This document shows positions 25,067 through 34,089 of a stretch of 64,000 bases of DNA, piece after piece. Source of the DNA: Hyphomicrobiales bacterium (lineage in GTDB: Bacteria; Pseudomonadota; Alphaproteobacteria; Rhizobiales; Rhizobiaceae); assembly GCA_900471925.1 (NCBI GenBank), contig UCGV01000013.1:1-64000 (forward strand). Reading direction: 5' to 3'. The position numbers were made by a program, and so were the translations under genes. Each line of letters opens with the position of its first letter. Position 1 is the first letter of the stretch. The notes under the pieces are model-generated. The model saw nothing but the letters and a program-made list of their open reading frames with translations. It ran no database searches and was not told the origin of the DNA.

Positions 25067-27730
25067 TCAGGCCGCCGCCTTCATGGACTTGGCCAGGCGC
25101 CTGATCGCCTGTTCCAGCGAGCGTTGGCCGTCGCAATAGTCTTGCCAGGCGGTGGTCTTGGCGAGAAGCCCAGGAGCCGTTCGTACCGTATAACGCATTG
25201 GATCGAGCCCCGCTTTCACCTGGGTCCAGGTGAGCGGCATCGACACCGTCGCCCCCTGCCGTGCCCGCGGCGAGAGGGGTGCCACCGCTGTCGCCATGCG
25301 GTCGTTACGAAGGTAATCGAGGAAGATGCGACCCTCGCGCTGGTTCTTAGCCATCTTGATGAGATAAAGCTCGCGATTGTCGCGGGCCATCTGCAGGCAC
25401 ACATCATGCGCGAATCCCTTGGCTGCATCCCAACCGATTTTTTTCCCTTTCGCGACGGCCAGAGGCGTCACAACATGCAGCCCTTTGCCGCCTGTCGTCT
25501 TGCAGAAGCTGACGAGGCCGAGTGCGTCAAGGCGGTCGCGGATTTCACGCGCGGCTTCGATAACGGTGGAGAAGGGGACATCTGGGCCAGGATCGAGATC
25601 GAAGACCAGCCGTCCTGGAACCTCCGGCTGCCCCGGCTCGCAGTTCCACGGATGAAGTTCGACACCGCCAATCTGCGCAATGGCGACGAGGCCCTCAATC
25701 CGGTCCACCTGGATATAAGGCTTCTTGTCGCCAAACACCGTGACGAGTTCCACCAGGTTGGACGTGCCCGGCATCGCGTGACGCTGGAAGAACTGCTCGC
25801 CGCCAATCCCATCGGGCGTGCGAATGATCGAGCATGGGCGCCCTTGGATATGCTCGATCAACCATGAGCCGACCGCCTCGTGATAATGCGCAAGGTCGAG
25901 CTTGGTGACGGGTTTCCCGTCGCCGGCATCCGGCCACAGCGGCTTCTCCGGATTGGAGATCAGCACACCCATAACATTTGCCTTTCCGCCCTTCCGGTAA
26001 GACTTGGTCGGCGCCGGCTGTTTGGCCTCGACCTCGGGATCAGGGACGTCAGCTTCTACAGGCGAGGCGGGCTTCTCGGCGACGACTTCCCCTGCAGGCT
26101 TGTCCTCCCGCAAGCCCTTGAACGCCGCCTGACGCACGAGACCATCGGTCGTCCAGCCGGCGAACTGGATCTCGGCGACGAGCTCCGGCTTGAGCCAGAC
26201 AACATCGGGATCCTTCTTCGGCGCGCCGATGCCCGTGAACGGTGACTTGCTGGTTTCCAGTTCGCGAAGCTTTGGCAAAATCGTATCGACCACCTTTGCG
26301 CCATAACCCGTGCCGACGCGGCCGACATAGACGAAGTGGTCGCCTCGGTTGACCCCGACCAGAAGCGAGCGGAATTTGCCGTTGGTCTTGGCATAAGCGC
26401 CGATCACCACTTCATGGCCGGCGCGGCATTTGGATTTGGCCCAGGTCTCGGTACGCCCGGATTGATAGGGCGCGTCGGCCTGCTTCGAAACGATGCCTTC
26501 GAGCGAGAGCCTGCAGGCCGATTTCAGTACGGCGTCGCCGCCGGTCTCGAAATGCTCGACGAACCGCAGGCGTGGATCCTCGCCAGCGTCCTCAAGCAGT
26601 TTCTGCAGCCGTCCCTTCCGCTCGGTCAGCGGCTGTTGCCGCAAGTCCTCGTCGCCCTTGAACAACAGATCGAACGCGAAATACACCAGGGCGTCTGTCT
26701 TGCCCTCCGACAGCGCCGCCTGCAGCGCGGCGAAGTCTGGCGCGCCGAGGCCGTCGAGCGCGCAAATCTCGCCATCGACAATCGCATCTGGCAGGTCGGT
26801 GGCCGAAGCAGCGATCGCCGGATATTTGCCCGTCCAATCGAGGCCCTTGCGCGTTTTGAGCGTGACCTCGCCGTTTTCGATGCGCATTTGGATGCGATAA
26901 CCGTCGAACTTGATCTCATGGATCCAGCCATCGGCGGAAGGCGGGCGCTCGCGCGTTTCGCAGAGCTGTGGCGCGATGAAGTCGGGCATTACGGACCTGG
27001 CCGTCTTGATCGACGCCGGCTTCCTTTTAGGCTTTGTTTCGGCTTTACGTTCGTCGGCGGCGAGCCCGTGGTTGCTGTCCCAGACAGCGTCCGCCTGGAC
27101 CTCGCCACTTTCGATCATAAAGGCTTTCGGCTTCTTGCCCTTGCCGGCGGCGATCACTTCCATCGTCCGGCCCGAGGCGACGGAGGTTGCGTTGTCTTCC
27201 AAGACCGCTGCGCCATTCTCCTCGACCGAAAAATCATCCTGATGTTTGATCAGTAGCCAGTTGGTGCGCTTGCCGCCATCGCGGTCGTTACGCATGCGCA
27301 CAAGGACAAAGCTGCCATGCAGCCGCTCGCCTTCGAGCGTGAACTTGAAATCGCCTTTGGCCAGTGCCTCCTCGGGGCTCTTGTTTCCTTCCGGCTCCCA
27401 GTAGCCGCGGTCCCAGAGCATGACCGTGCCGCCGCCATACTGGCCTTTCGGGATGGTGCCTTCGAAGTCGCCGTAGTCGAGCGGATGATCTTCGACCTCG
27501 ACGGCCAGGCGCTTGTCGTGCGGATCGAGCGACGGTCCCCTGGTCACAGCCCAGGATTTGAACACGCCGTCAAGCTCAAGCCGGAGATCGTAATGCAAGC
27601 GCGTTGCGTCATGCTTCTGGATGACGAAGCGGCGACGGTTCGACGTCTTCAACGTCGCCTGGCCGCTCGGCTCCTGCGTCTTTTGAAAATCGCGCTTCTG
27701 TCTGTAGGTAGAGAGTTTGTCGCTGGCCAT
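25067..27730 (-). CDS. ligD: Multifunctional NHEJ DNA ligase LigD, 887 aa
   Basis: The end-processing and sealing enzyme of bacterial non-homologous end joining. Domains in order: 3'-phosphoesterase (FVIQKHDATRLHYDLRLELDGV, about residues 30-165), ATP-dependent ligase (adenylated Lys in HEIKFDGYRIQMR, about residue 290; LEGIVSKQADAPYQSGR; OB fold to FKGLRED), and polymerase/primase (PLWPDAGDGKPVTKLDLAHYH, VFDLDPGPDVPF with the metal-binding D-x-D, GGKGLHVVTPL). The order PE-ligase-polymerase is that of rhizobial LigD. The start is the ATG before ASDKLSTYRQKRDF; a 30-codon longer form has no support. Its Ku partners are encoded 32-36 kb away. Confidence 0.92.
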   Translation of the reverse strand: MASDKLSTYRQKRDFQKTQEPSGQATLKTSNRRRFVIQKHDATRLHYDLRLELDGVFKSWAVTRGPSLDPHDKRLAVEVEDHPLDYGDFEGTIPKGQYGGGTVMLWDRGYWEPEGNKSPEEALAKGDFKFTLEGERLHGSFVLVRMRNDRDGGKRTNWLLIKHQDDFSVEENGAAVLEDNATSVASGRTMEVIAAGKGKKPKAFMIESGEVQADAVWDSNHGLAADERKAETKPKRKPASIKTARSVMPDFIAPQLCETRERPPSADGWIHEIKFDGYRIQMRIENGEVTLKTRKGLDWTGKYPAIAASATDLPDAIVDGEICALDGLGAPDFAALQAALSEGKTDALVYFAFDLLFKGDEDLRQQPLTERKGRLQKLLEDAGEDPRLRFVEHFETGGDAVLKSACRLSLEGIVSKQADAPYQSGRTETWAKSKCRAGHEVVIGAYAKTNGKFRSLLVGVNRGDHFVYVGRVGTGYGAKVVDTILPKLRELETSKSPFTGIGAPKKDPDVVWLKPELVAEIQFAGWTTDGLVRQAAFKGLREDKPAGEVVAEKPASPVEADVPDPEVEAKQPAPTKSYRKGGKANVMGVLISNPEKPLWPDAGDGKPVTKLDLAHYHEAVGSWLIEHIQGRPCSIIRTPDGIGGEQFFQRHAMPGTSNLVELVTVFGDKKPYIQVDRIEGLVAIAQIGGVELHPWNCEPGQPEVPGRLVFDLDPGPDVPFSTVIEAAREIRDRLDALGLVSFCKTTGGKGLHVVTPLAVAKGKKIGWDAAKGFAHDVCLQMARDNRELYLIKMAKNQREGRIFLDYLRNDRMATAVAPLSPRARQGATVSMPLTWTQVKAGLDPMRYTVRTAPGLLAKTTAWQDYCDGQRSLEQAIRRLAKSMKAAA

Positions 27731-28307
27731 GGCAGTCCCCGGTATGCATCCGCCTCCCGCGCGTCGAGTGACGACGGAGCTGAGGCTGCGGGCCGGACAG
27801 GCGGGACACTCGGCTGCCATTTCGTTGGCCGCAAGTAAAAACCGGAAAAATCCTTGCGTTCGTGATCCCTGTCACGTCCGGTTGACACGGCACGCGACCT
27901 CGGACGGACAATCGTCAAACGCATATTTTGTTCCCGAGCGATCCTCGAGGGAGTGCAGGTACTGTCAGCCGACCAAGCCGCGCTCGAGAAGGCCAACTAT
28001 TATTCAGGCGGCCAAGCTGGCATTGCGCATCAAACGGGATTGTTCGCTCCCAAGACCAGTTCGGTCATGAACGGAGGCTAATCACCACGGTTGATTGAGC
28101 CCGCCACCGCGGTTCAACACTGCTCAGAAAGCGGCCAAGAATAGATCCAATAGCAAACGGAGCGCAAAGCGATGCGTTATTGCAACAGGGGATGAAGGAC
28201 GCGCAAAGTCGGACTTTAGTCCGCTTGATGACCGGAAGCTTGCCACTAGTTCTACCATCTCTACTCGGCTCAACACGAGCGTCGGGTCACTCAGCTAGCG
28301 GACCATC
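27731..28307. other. Interval without a supported gene
   Basis: About 575 bases upstream of ligD. It should hold the ligD promoter, but no GGAAC-type or sigma-70-like match was evident, and no open frame has a ribosome binding site. Confidence 0.4.
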
Positions 28308-28586
28308 ATGCCAATCATTGAATCGGATCGAATGTTATTCAACCGTGTATGGGCCACTGGCGCCAAAGCGGTGAGAGAACATCGCATTTCTGCGCTGTTC
28401 GACATCACGCGTAATACCCCCACATTGGAACAGTACCAAGATGGCAACGGCCAGCGGATGACTGACATGATCAAAGTCGTTCAGCTTGGAATATTGCAAC
28501 TTCTCGGCAGCAAGGAGCCCACGGACCCCGAACCCGGAAAGAGGCCTGCTTCGTCGCCCGGGCGCCCCTTGTGTCGCGCCAGCTAA
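28308..28586 (+). CDS. Doubtful hypothetical protein, 92 aa
   Basis: The frame (FNRVWATGAKAVREHRISALFD, DMIKVVQLGILQLLGS) looks partly protein-like, with amphipathic helices, but there is no ribosome binding site and the C-terminus is of low quality. The opposite strand is also open. It could be a degenerate gene. Confidence 0.25.
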   Translation: MPIIESDRMLFNRVWATGAKAVREHRISALFDITRNTPTLEQYQDGNGQRMTDMIKVVQLGILQLLGSKEPTDPEPGKRPASSPGRPLCRAS

Positions 28587-28620
28587 AGATGCTGACGTCT
28601 GCTTATGGATGGAGGTTGAG

Positions 28621-28803
28621 ATGTCGAAACGTGAAGGTATCGATACTGGCAGCGACAAGGGCTATGTGCACCGCGACGACGAGGGCAAGTTCAAGCAATC
28701 TGTCGATGTCAGCCGGTTGCTCTCAGCAGACAAGCGCCACAAGGCGAAGACCGAAGCAAAACCGGGCGAGGGAGATCATGGCGACCACCATGCCAAGCAC
28801 TGA
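28621..28803 (+). CDS. Small charged hypothetical protein, 60 aa
   Basis: MSKREGIDTGSDKGYVHRDDEGKFKQSVDVSRLLSADKRHKAKTEAKPGEGDHGDHHAKH is mostly charged and probably disordered, with a His-rich end. GGAGG lies eight bases upstream of the ATG. The next gene starts inside it, so the pair is translationally coupled. It resembles stress-associated small rhizobial proteins in composition; no family recognised. Confidence 0.55.
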   Translation: MSKREGIDTGSDKGYVHRDDEGKFKQSVDVSRLLSADKRHKAKTEAKPGEGDHGDHHAKH

Positions 28804-29107
28804 CGCAAAGCGCCGTTCCACAACGCTGGCCGAGGGGCAAGCCGCTTTCGAGCAGACCACGAAAGCAGCGCGAGAAGTGCTTGACGAGCGTCGTCTTCGC
28901 GAAGCGAAAAGCGAACGCCTTCGCCAGATCCGCGATCAGGCAAAAGGATCAGAGCTCGACCTCAAAAACCGCGAGAAGGCGACGATCATCGCCGATGACA
29001 CGCTTAGCCCCGAACTCTTCGAACGCGGGTGGGCGGCCGGCATTGCCGCCGTAGCACACGAGCGCATCGACGCGCTGCGGCATCTGCTCGCAATGTCAGC
29101 TCTATAA
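28778..29107 (+). CDS. Hypothetical coiled-coil protein, 109 aa
   Basis: A helical, charged protein: EGQAAFEQTTKAAREVLDERRLREAKSERLRQIRDQAK forms a likely coiled coil, followed by a compact end (FERGWAAGIAAVAHERIDALRHLLAMS). GAGGGAG precedes the ATG. It overlaps the upstream 60-residue gene by 26 bases in another frame, so both are probably one expression unit. No family is recognised. Confidence 0.6.
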   Translation: MATTMPSTDAKRRSTTLAEGQAAFEQTTKAAREVLDERRLREAKSERLRQIRDQAKGSELDLKNREKATIIADDTLSPELFERGWAAGIAAVAHERIDALRHLLAMSAL

Positions 29108-29444
29108 ATCGAACGGTACAAATCGACGAGAGGAGAGCTCCGGCAAGCGATGGATCAGGTTCTGGAAACTGGGCTGTCGAAGTTGCAGAGGAGCGGCGAG
29201 GCTACACCCTGAACCGCATGAGGTTGCAGCTTGCTTGCCGATCATCGCCCGGGTCGGGGATGGCGAACATCGATCACCCGATGAAGCTGGGCCTCGCGCG
29301 CAGAGGTCTTTTGGCGGTCGAGAAGGACGCCGATGCAAAGGCCGGTTACCACGATCGGAGTGACATGTCTTTGCAACTACTTACCCTCAACGTCGCTTGA
29401 CGTCCTCAACGTCGTCCGGGGCATCCGCCACCGGCGAAAGGGGA
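29108..29444. other. Interval without a supported gene
   Basis: About 335 bases between the coiled-coil gene and the convergent DUF2188 gene. No hairpin with T tract or motif was recognised. Confidence 0.4.
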
Positions 29445-29705
29445 TCAGGATCCCTGTTTCTTGCCGTCGTCGATGACGACCGTGTCCGGGCGGTCGCCGC
29501 CATCGGCATGCTCCGTGTGCCACCGACCGTCGGGACGCTGATAGGAGATTTCCGCGTCACGGCCTTCAATATGCTGTCTTTCAGCAGCGGACTTGGCGGC
29601 CGCAAGAGCGGTGTCGTGGTCGGGGAAGGTTTCCGACCAGACATCACCCAGGCGATATCCGAATCCACCGTCGTGCTCGCCAACATGGTAGGTGATCGTC
29701 GTCAT
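29445..29705 (-). CDS. DUF2188 family protein, 86 aa
   Basis: MTTITYHVGEHDGGFGYRLGDVWSETFPDHDTALAAAKSAAE, then EGRDAEISYQRPDGRWHTEHADGGDRPDTVVIDD is a complete DUF2188 domain: a strand, a helix and a W-H-x-E-H motif. Function is unknown; the family is common beside stress genes. AAGGAAAACGCA precedes this ATG, which is preferred over one eight codons upstream. It is the intact paralog of the frameshifted copy at 7.3-7.5 kb. Confidence 0.8.
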   Translation of the reverse strand: MTTITYHVGEHDGGFGYRLGDVWSETFPDHDTALAAAKSAAERQHIEGRDAEISYQRPDGRWHTEHADGGDRPDTVVIDDGKKQGS

Positions 29706-30231
29706 TGCGTTTTCCTTGTTCGAATTCACATGTCACATAGCGCGTAGCGGAGATCTTCCAACAGCAATTTGGAAGGAGGGCCTCGTAAGAGACAAAACGA
29801 GAATAGCTCGTGGGAGAAGCCCTTTCGCGGGCCTATGTCGCGCGTAGTAAACCTCTCATGAGCCGTGATCCAAATGCCTTCGCGACTTACCCGCGCGCGA
29901 CCGCGAACTCGCGCGCCTGATGGCCGCATTCGGCTTGTCAAGCACGTCGAACCTCCTCGAGGCTGCTATCTTGAACCTTGGTCCACAGGCAATAAAACGC
30001 TATGTGTAGGCATGTACCTACACGGAGCATCCTGTGAGCGTTGCACGTTTGTCTAGCCGGGAACTGAACCACGACGTCAGTCGTGAGGCGCAGTGACCCG
30101 CCCGTGTATCTTCAAATGCCTAACTGAACATGGCTGCCCTTGGTGGCGACCTCGTACCCGCCATCCCTTTGCTTGCGTTCAGAGGCTCCGGATCCTCAGT
30201 GAGGTTCCAGGAACAGGAAAGCAAATCGACT
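29706..30231. other. Interval with a short inverted repeat, no supported gene
   Basis: About 525 bases. A hairpin GTGTAGG / CCTACAC with a 6-base loop lies at 30004-30023. A short frame ending SNLLEAAILNLGPQAIKRYV (to about 30009) might be a gene remnant but has no start. Confidence 0.35.
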
Positions 30232-31974
30232 TTAACGTCGTATTTTCCGAGACCCGCTGGCAATCAGCCGACTTTTCCTGGGACGCGTCGTCTCAGCGAG
30301 AAGGTCGACGATAGTTCCGAACGGAAGCGGCTTCCCATAGCGGTATCCCTGACCGTAGGGACATCCGAGTTCGATTAGCGCTCTCTCCTGTTCCTCAGTT
30401 TCGATGCCTTCAGCGATTGTTTTGAGCCCCATCTCGTGGCTTAGGCCAATCAACGCGCGAGTGATCGCGATGCCGGAAGTATTATCATTAATGTTTTGCA
30501 CGAAGCCCCGATCGATCTTTAGTGTCGTCAGCGGATAGCGCTGCAACGAGCTGAGCGACGCGTATCCGGTACCAAAATCGTCAAATGCTATTCCCACTCC
30601 CAGCTCACGAAGCGCCGTCATTGCCTCGAACGACTGGTCATCATTTGCGAGCGCAATGGTTTCCGTCACTTCCAGTTCGAGCCGGTCCGGCTTCAGGGAA
30701 TGGCGCTGCAGGGCATTGGCAACCTTATGAACGAGATTGGGAGCGCGCATCTGGCCTGGAAAGAGGTTGACGCTCACCTTGATGTCATACCCCTGCGCTT
30801 GCAAGGCTGCAGCACGTGCGGCCGCTTGATCGAGCGTCCACCAGCCGATTTCCAATGCAAGAGCACTCTGCTCCAAAGCCGGCAGAAACGCCCCCGGGGC
30901 GAGTAGTCCCCGCTGCGGATGGTGCCAGCGCAGCAAAGCTTCGAGCCCGACAGTTTGTTTGTCCATAAGGTCGACCTGCGGCTGATAAAATAACTCCAGT
31001 TCGCCGCCACGGAGCGCCCTGAACAGCTCGTCGCGCAGCTCCCGGCGTGCAGCGGTTTCACTGCGCATCGAAGCATCATAAAGGCGTATGATGTTCCCGC
31101 CCCCGGTCTTGGCTCTGTATAATGCAAAATCGGCGCTGGCGATGAGCTCCTCGGTATCTTCTCCATGAATTGGGGCGAGCGCTATGCCGATGCTGGTTCC
31201 AATCTCCAGCACATGTCCGCCCACGTCGAACGGCTTGCGGAATGCTTCAAGAATGGCCTGCGCTTGGGCGTGAGCTTCAAGAGGGTCGTTGACCCCGGGC
31301 AGGAGTACAGCAAACTCATCACCTCCGATGCGGGCGATCTCGGCATTTCGGCCGAGGAGGTAAGGTAGGCGAACGCCAACCGCCTGTAGAAGGGAGTCAC
31401 CGACCAGATGTCCGTGGGTATCGTTGACCTCCTTGAACCCGTCCAGATCGAGGAGAATGATGGAAGCCGCGCTGCCGGTCGCAACGCATTCGGTAAGGAT
31501 GGTCGAAAAGCGATGACGATTGGAAAGGCCCGTCAATGTATCCTGGCTGGCCAGCCGGAGCAGCTTGCTCTCACGTTCTCTGCGATCGCTGATGTCGGTG
31601 ATGACGGCGCCCGCGCAAAATCCCTGCTTTCCGTTCCAAACGGAGACGGTGATTTCGATCGGAAATTCCGTGCCGTCTTTCTTCAGGGCGGAAACCTCGA
31701 CCGGCCGCCCACCAAGGTGAGGCGCCTGCCCCCCTGCCGCGCGCTGTAGCCCCGCCATGTGGGCGCCCCGCATTCGCTCAGGGATAATGATCATGATCGG
31801 CTGCCCGATCATTTCGGACTGCGTGTAACCGAATAACTTGCACGCAGACGGGTTGACGAACTCGATGTCGCCTCTGCTATCGATTGACACCAGAGAAAGG
31901 TTCGTCGCCTGCGCAAAATTCGCCACGGTAAAAGCGAGCTGGCGGTTATTTTTTGGGGGCAGGTTATTTGACAT
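30232..31974 (-). CDS. PAS-GGDEF-EAL cyclic-di-GMP signalling protein, 580 aa
   Basis: A cytoplasmic c-di-GMP enzyme. Domains in order: PAS (LVSIDSRGDIEFVNPSACKLFGYTQSEMIG, about residues 25-140), GGDEF with intact RIGGDEFAVLLPG (about residue 242), and EAL with GLEALLRWHHPQ (about residue 342), DDFGTGYASLSSLQ and TIAEGIETEEQ. Both catalytic motifs are complete, so it may both make and degrade c-di-GMP, switched by the PAS sensor. The start at MSNNLPPKNN is preferred; an ATG 12 codons upstream is possible. No partner genes are adjacent. Confidence 0.88.
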   Translation of the reverse strand: MSNNLPPKNNRQLAFTVANFAQATNLSLVSIDSRGDIEFVNPSACKLFGYTQSEMIGQPIMIIIPERMRGAHMAGLQRAAGGQAPHLGGRPVEVSALKKDGTEFPIEITVSVWNGKQGFCAGAVITDISDRRERESKLLRLASQDTLTGLSNRHRFSTILTECVATGSAASIILLDLDGFKEVNDTHGHLVGDSLLQAVGVRLPYLLGRNAEIARIGGDEFAVLLPGVNDPLEAHAQAQAILEAFRKPFDVGGHVLEIGTSIGIALAPIHGEDTEELIASADFALYRAKTGGGNIIRLYDASMRSETAARRELRDELFRALRGGELELFYQPQVDLMDKQTVGLEALLRWHHPQRGLLAPGAFLPALEQSALALEIGWWTLDQAAARAAALQAQGYDIKVSVNLFPGQMRAPNLVHKVANALQRHSLKPDRLELEVTETIALANDDQSFEAMTALRELGVGIAFDDFGTGYASLSSLQRYPLTTLKIDRGFVQNINDNTSGIAITRALIGLSHEMGLKTIAEGIETEEQERALIELGCPYGQGYRYGKPLPFGTIVDLLAETTRPRKSRLIASGSRKIRR

Positions 31975-32051
31975 GGTGAGAGCCCACACGCGTTGAGATC
32001 GGGACTGCATTTAGCTGTAAAGCTGCGCTATATGAGTGAAGTTTGATTTAA

Positions 32052-32534
32052 CTATCCCGGCGGCGGCATCAACGGCGTCGTCGGCGCTATGAACTTTACT
32101 GGCAACAAGAGCGCGTTCATCCAGCCACGCCGTGCGGAGATGTCCGCGTTCATGGCGTCCGCCCATGCGAAATTTTCCGGCAAGCTTGGCATGTGCATCG
32201 AGACCTCTGCCTGCCCGCACCCGTGCTGCCAATCGGTGCAGGGTGTCAGCAACTGGAAAGGAAAGCGATCCTCGATTGCGGTTTCGACCAGTGCGATTGG
32301 GGTGAATGTATCGCTTGTCTCGCGTGCCTCGACCGCAATGTCCTCGCCTCTTCGAGCGTTTGCATAAGAGCAAACAGCTCTTCGGCCTGCACGCGTCAAA
32401 GTGCACGCTTTGAGCGCAACTTCCTGTTGCGGAACGGAAAGATTGATTGCCGTCTCCTCCACCGCGATCCGAAATCGGCCGTGATACGGCGCCGTTTCGA
32501 GCAATCCGGCGCAAGGGAAGTCGGAAGTCGTCAA
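32052..32534 (-). CDS. Hypothetical protein, 160 aa
   Basis: A frame without recognisable domain: FRIAVEETAINLSVPQQEVALKACTL, RRGEDIAVEARETSDTFTPIALVETAIEDRFPFQL, GWMNALLLPVKFIAPTTPLMPPPG. It has fair rhizobial codon use and ends about 75 bases before the GGDEF-EAL start in the same direction, so it could be the first gene of that transcript. There is no clear ribosome binding site. Confidence 0.35.
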   Translation of the reverse strand: MTTSDFPCAGLLETAPYHGRFRIAVEETAINLSVPQQEVALKACTLTRAGRRAVCSYANARRGEDIAVEARETSDTFTPIALVETAIEDRFPFQLLTPCTDWQHGCGQAEVSMHMPSLPENFAWADAMNADISARRGWMNALLLPVKFIAPTTPLMPPPG

Positions 32535-32683
32535 GGATCCGTACTCTATCGTTGAGGGCGCACTGGATCGTTTGTTCCGGACAGGCGTTACTTCGTTTGT
32601 ACGGTTTCAGACCAATGCGCGGAGGGCCTTTTTCGGCCTGGCGATTGCTCCATTTTTCTTTCTGCTAGATGAAGGGTTCGACG

Positions 32684-33232
32684 ATGATCGACAATCGAAA
32701 TGACTGGATTGCGACGCGCGCATATGCGCTGTGGGAGGAAGCCGGGCGCCCGTTCGGCGAGGACGAGTTTCACTGGAAACAAGCCGTGCTGGAGCGCAAC
32801 TTACTGGAACGGACCCGAGCATCGAGTGACGGATTGGAGGTTCTGGCGCGTGTCCCGCAGCGTACCGATCATGGTGTCGCAGACGGTCGGAGCATTCTTG
32901 TCGTCGAGGATGAGCCGCAGCTTCGCTACAACATTGTCGATTTCCTCGACCAGGCGGGTTACCGCACGCTCGAAGCCGCCAACGCGGACGAGGCGCTCAT
33001 CTACCTGAGAAATAACGACATCGATACGCTTTATACAGATATCGATATGCCGGGCAGTATGGACGGTCTCGGGCTTGTAGCAACCGTCCGCTCACAGTGG
33101 CCGGGGATGAGGATTATCGTGACATCAGGGTTGGTAAAGCTTTCACATCGTGATCTCGAGGTCGGCGTGACATTCGTACCGAAACCCACAGCCGGGCTCG
33201 AACTGCTCAACCTGATGGCCAAATCCGCGTAG
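32684..33232 (+). CDS. DUF2934 domain fused to response-regulator receiver, 182 aa
   Basis: The first 35 residues (WIATRAYALWEEAGRPFGEDEFHWKQA) form a DUF2934 domain. After a 30-residue linker comes a receiver domain: ILVVEDEPQLRYNIVDFL (acidic pocket), LYTDIDMPGSMDGLGL (phospho-acceptor Asp), IIVTSG and FVPKP (Thr/Ser and Lys). There is no output domain. The start follows GAAGGG at seven bases; an ATG five codons upstream is also possible. Stand-alone receivers act as phosphate sinks or partner-switching regulators. DUF2934 has no known function, and the fusion is uncommon to my knowledge. Confidence 0.8.
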   Translation: MIDNRNDWIATRAYALWEEAGRPFGEDEFHWKQAVLERNLLERTRASSDGLEVLARVPQRTDHGVADGRSILVVEDEPQLRYNIVDFLDQAGYRTLEAANADEALIYLRNNDIDTLYTDIDMPGSMDGLGLVATVRSQWPGMRIIVTSGLVKLSHRDLEVGVTFVPKPTAGLELLNLMAKSA

Positions 33233-33520
33233 GACGACAACGGCCTATACCCGTCATCACCATCCATTGTTGAGACATCTCAGGCCGTCACCGGGGCGGG
33301 TAAATCTTGGTTCCCCCTGGCCTTTTCGGTCAGCGCTGCTTGCTTCTCTTATCTCCGGCGACAGAGGGCGGAGTTCATCGCAATTTGCAATCTTGGAAAG
33401 GTGTTCGGGAACGGATCGCCCAATTACGCGCTCGGTTGAACTTCGCTCCGCCCTAGCGATTGCGGCTCAGCACATAAGCAAGGGCTGCGACCGTGACCAA
33501 CGCTGTCACCGGTCTTGCCC

Positions 33521-33796
33521 TCACCAAAGTCCTGATGTCCCTTGAGACAGACTGCGCGTTCGAAACAATATCGGGTTGTTGCAAAGAGGATCGGGACTGG
33601 ATTTGACCCTTTGTGCCGCATCGGGATCGACTCTGCCGGCAGGTACGGTTGTGTGCGTCATCGATATCGGATCGGATGCTGGAAAGGAGCCTTCGATCCC
33701 GGCGTCGAGATCGCCATCAGTCCCATGTTCCCGCTGGCGCGCCTTGTCTTCCTCATAGGCCTTGAGGGCGGGCGACTTCGTAGAGTGCTTCGGCAT
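33521..33796 (-). CDS. Small FPASDP-motif protein, 91 aa
   Basis: MPKHSTKSPALKAYEEDKARQREHGTDGDLDAGIEGSFPASDPISMTHTTVPAGRVDPD is the same N-terminal module seen in the 149-residue protein at 3.7-4.2 kb (TKSPA..AY, then LD.G.E..FPA.DP.S). Here the module is followed by a short unrelated end and no membrane anchor. GGAGG sits at ideal spacing. A GGAAC-N18-TT element lies upstream. The protein is probably disordered and stress-linked; its function is unknown. Confidence 0.7.
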   Translation of the reverse strand: MPKHSTKSPALKAYEEDKARQREHGTDGDLDAGIEGSFPASDPISMTHTTVPAGRVDPDAAQRVKSSPDPLCNNPILFRTRSLSQGTSGLW

Positions 33797-33823
33797 AGGG
33801 GTTCCTCCAGTTGATTTTTACCC

Positions 33824-33848
33824 AATTCGCATTCCGGTTGGAAGTTCC
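33824..33848 (-). promoter_or_regulatory. Relaxed RpoE2-like promoter before the FPASDP gene
   Basis: GGAAC, 16 bases, then AATT on the minus strand; this keeps GGAAC-N18-TT but not CGTT. It ends 28 bases before the ATG. Confidence 0.35.
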
Positions 33849-34089
33849 GGCACTGAGTCTGACCAACGTGCCAGTCCTTGCGCCTCGCCAGCACACAGAC
33901 GATGATCCAACAGCATGGCACTCTCGAATTGCTCTCTAATCTGTCCTATGAACATCTGTATTTGAGTGGGAGTTTGTTCCGTTCGACCCGTTACCTTTGC
34001 GCGCTTTATGTCGGGCGCTCGTCCGTTGGATGGTCTCTTGACAAGACGCGACCCCACGATTGCCGGTCAAATCGGCTTTCGGATTGGTC

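Noticed and set aside
26336..27256. Plus-strand open frame of 306 codons
   Set aside because: Antisense to ligD; a by-product of GC-rich codon bias.
33818..33955. Minus-strand 45-codon frame before the FPASDP gene
   Set aside because: No ribosome binding site, and a candidate promoter lies inside its end.
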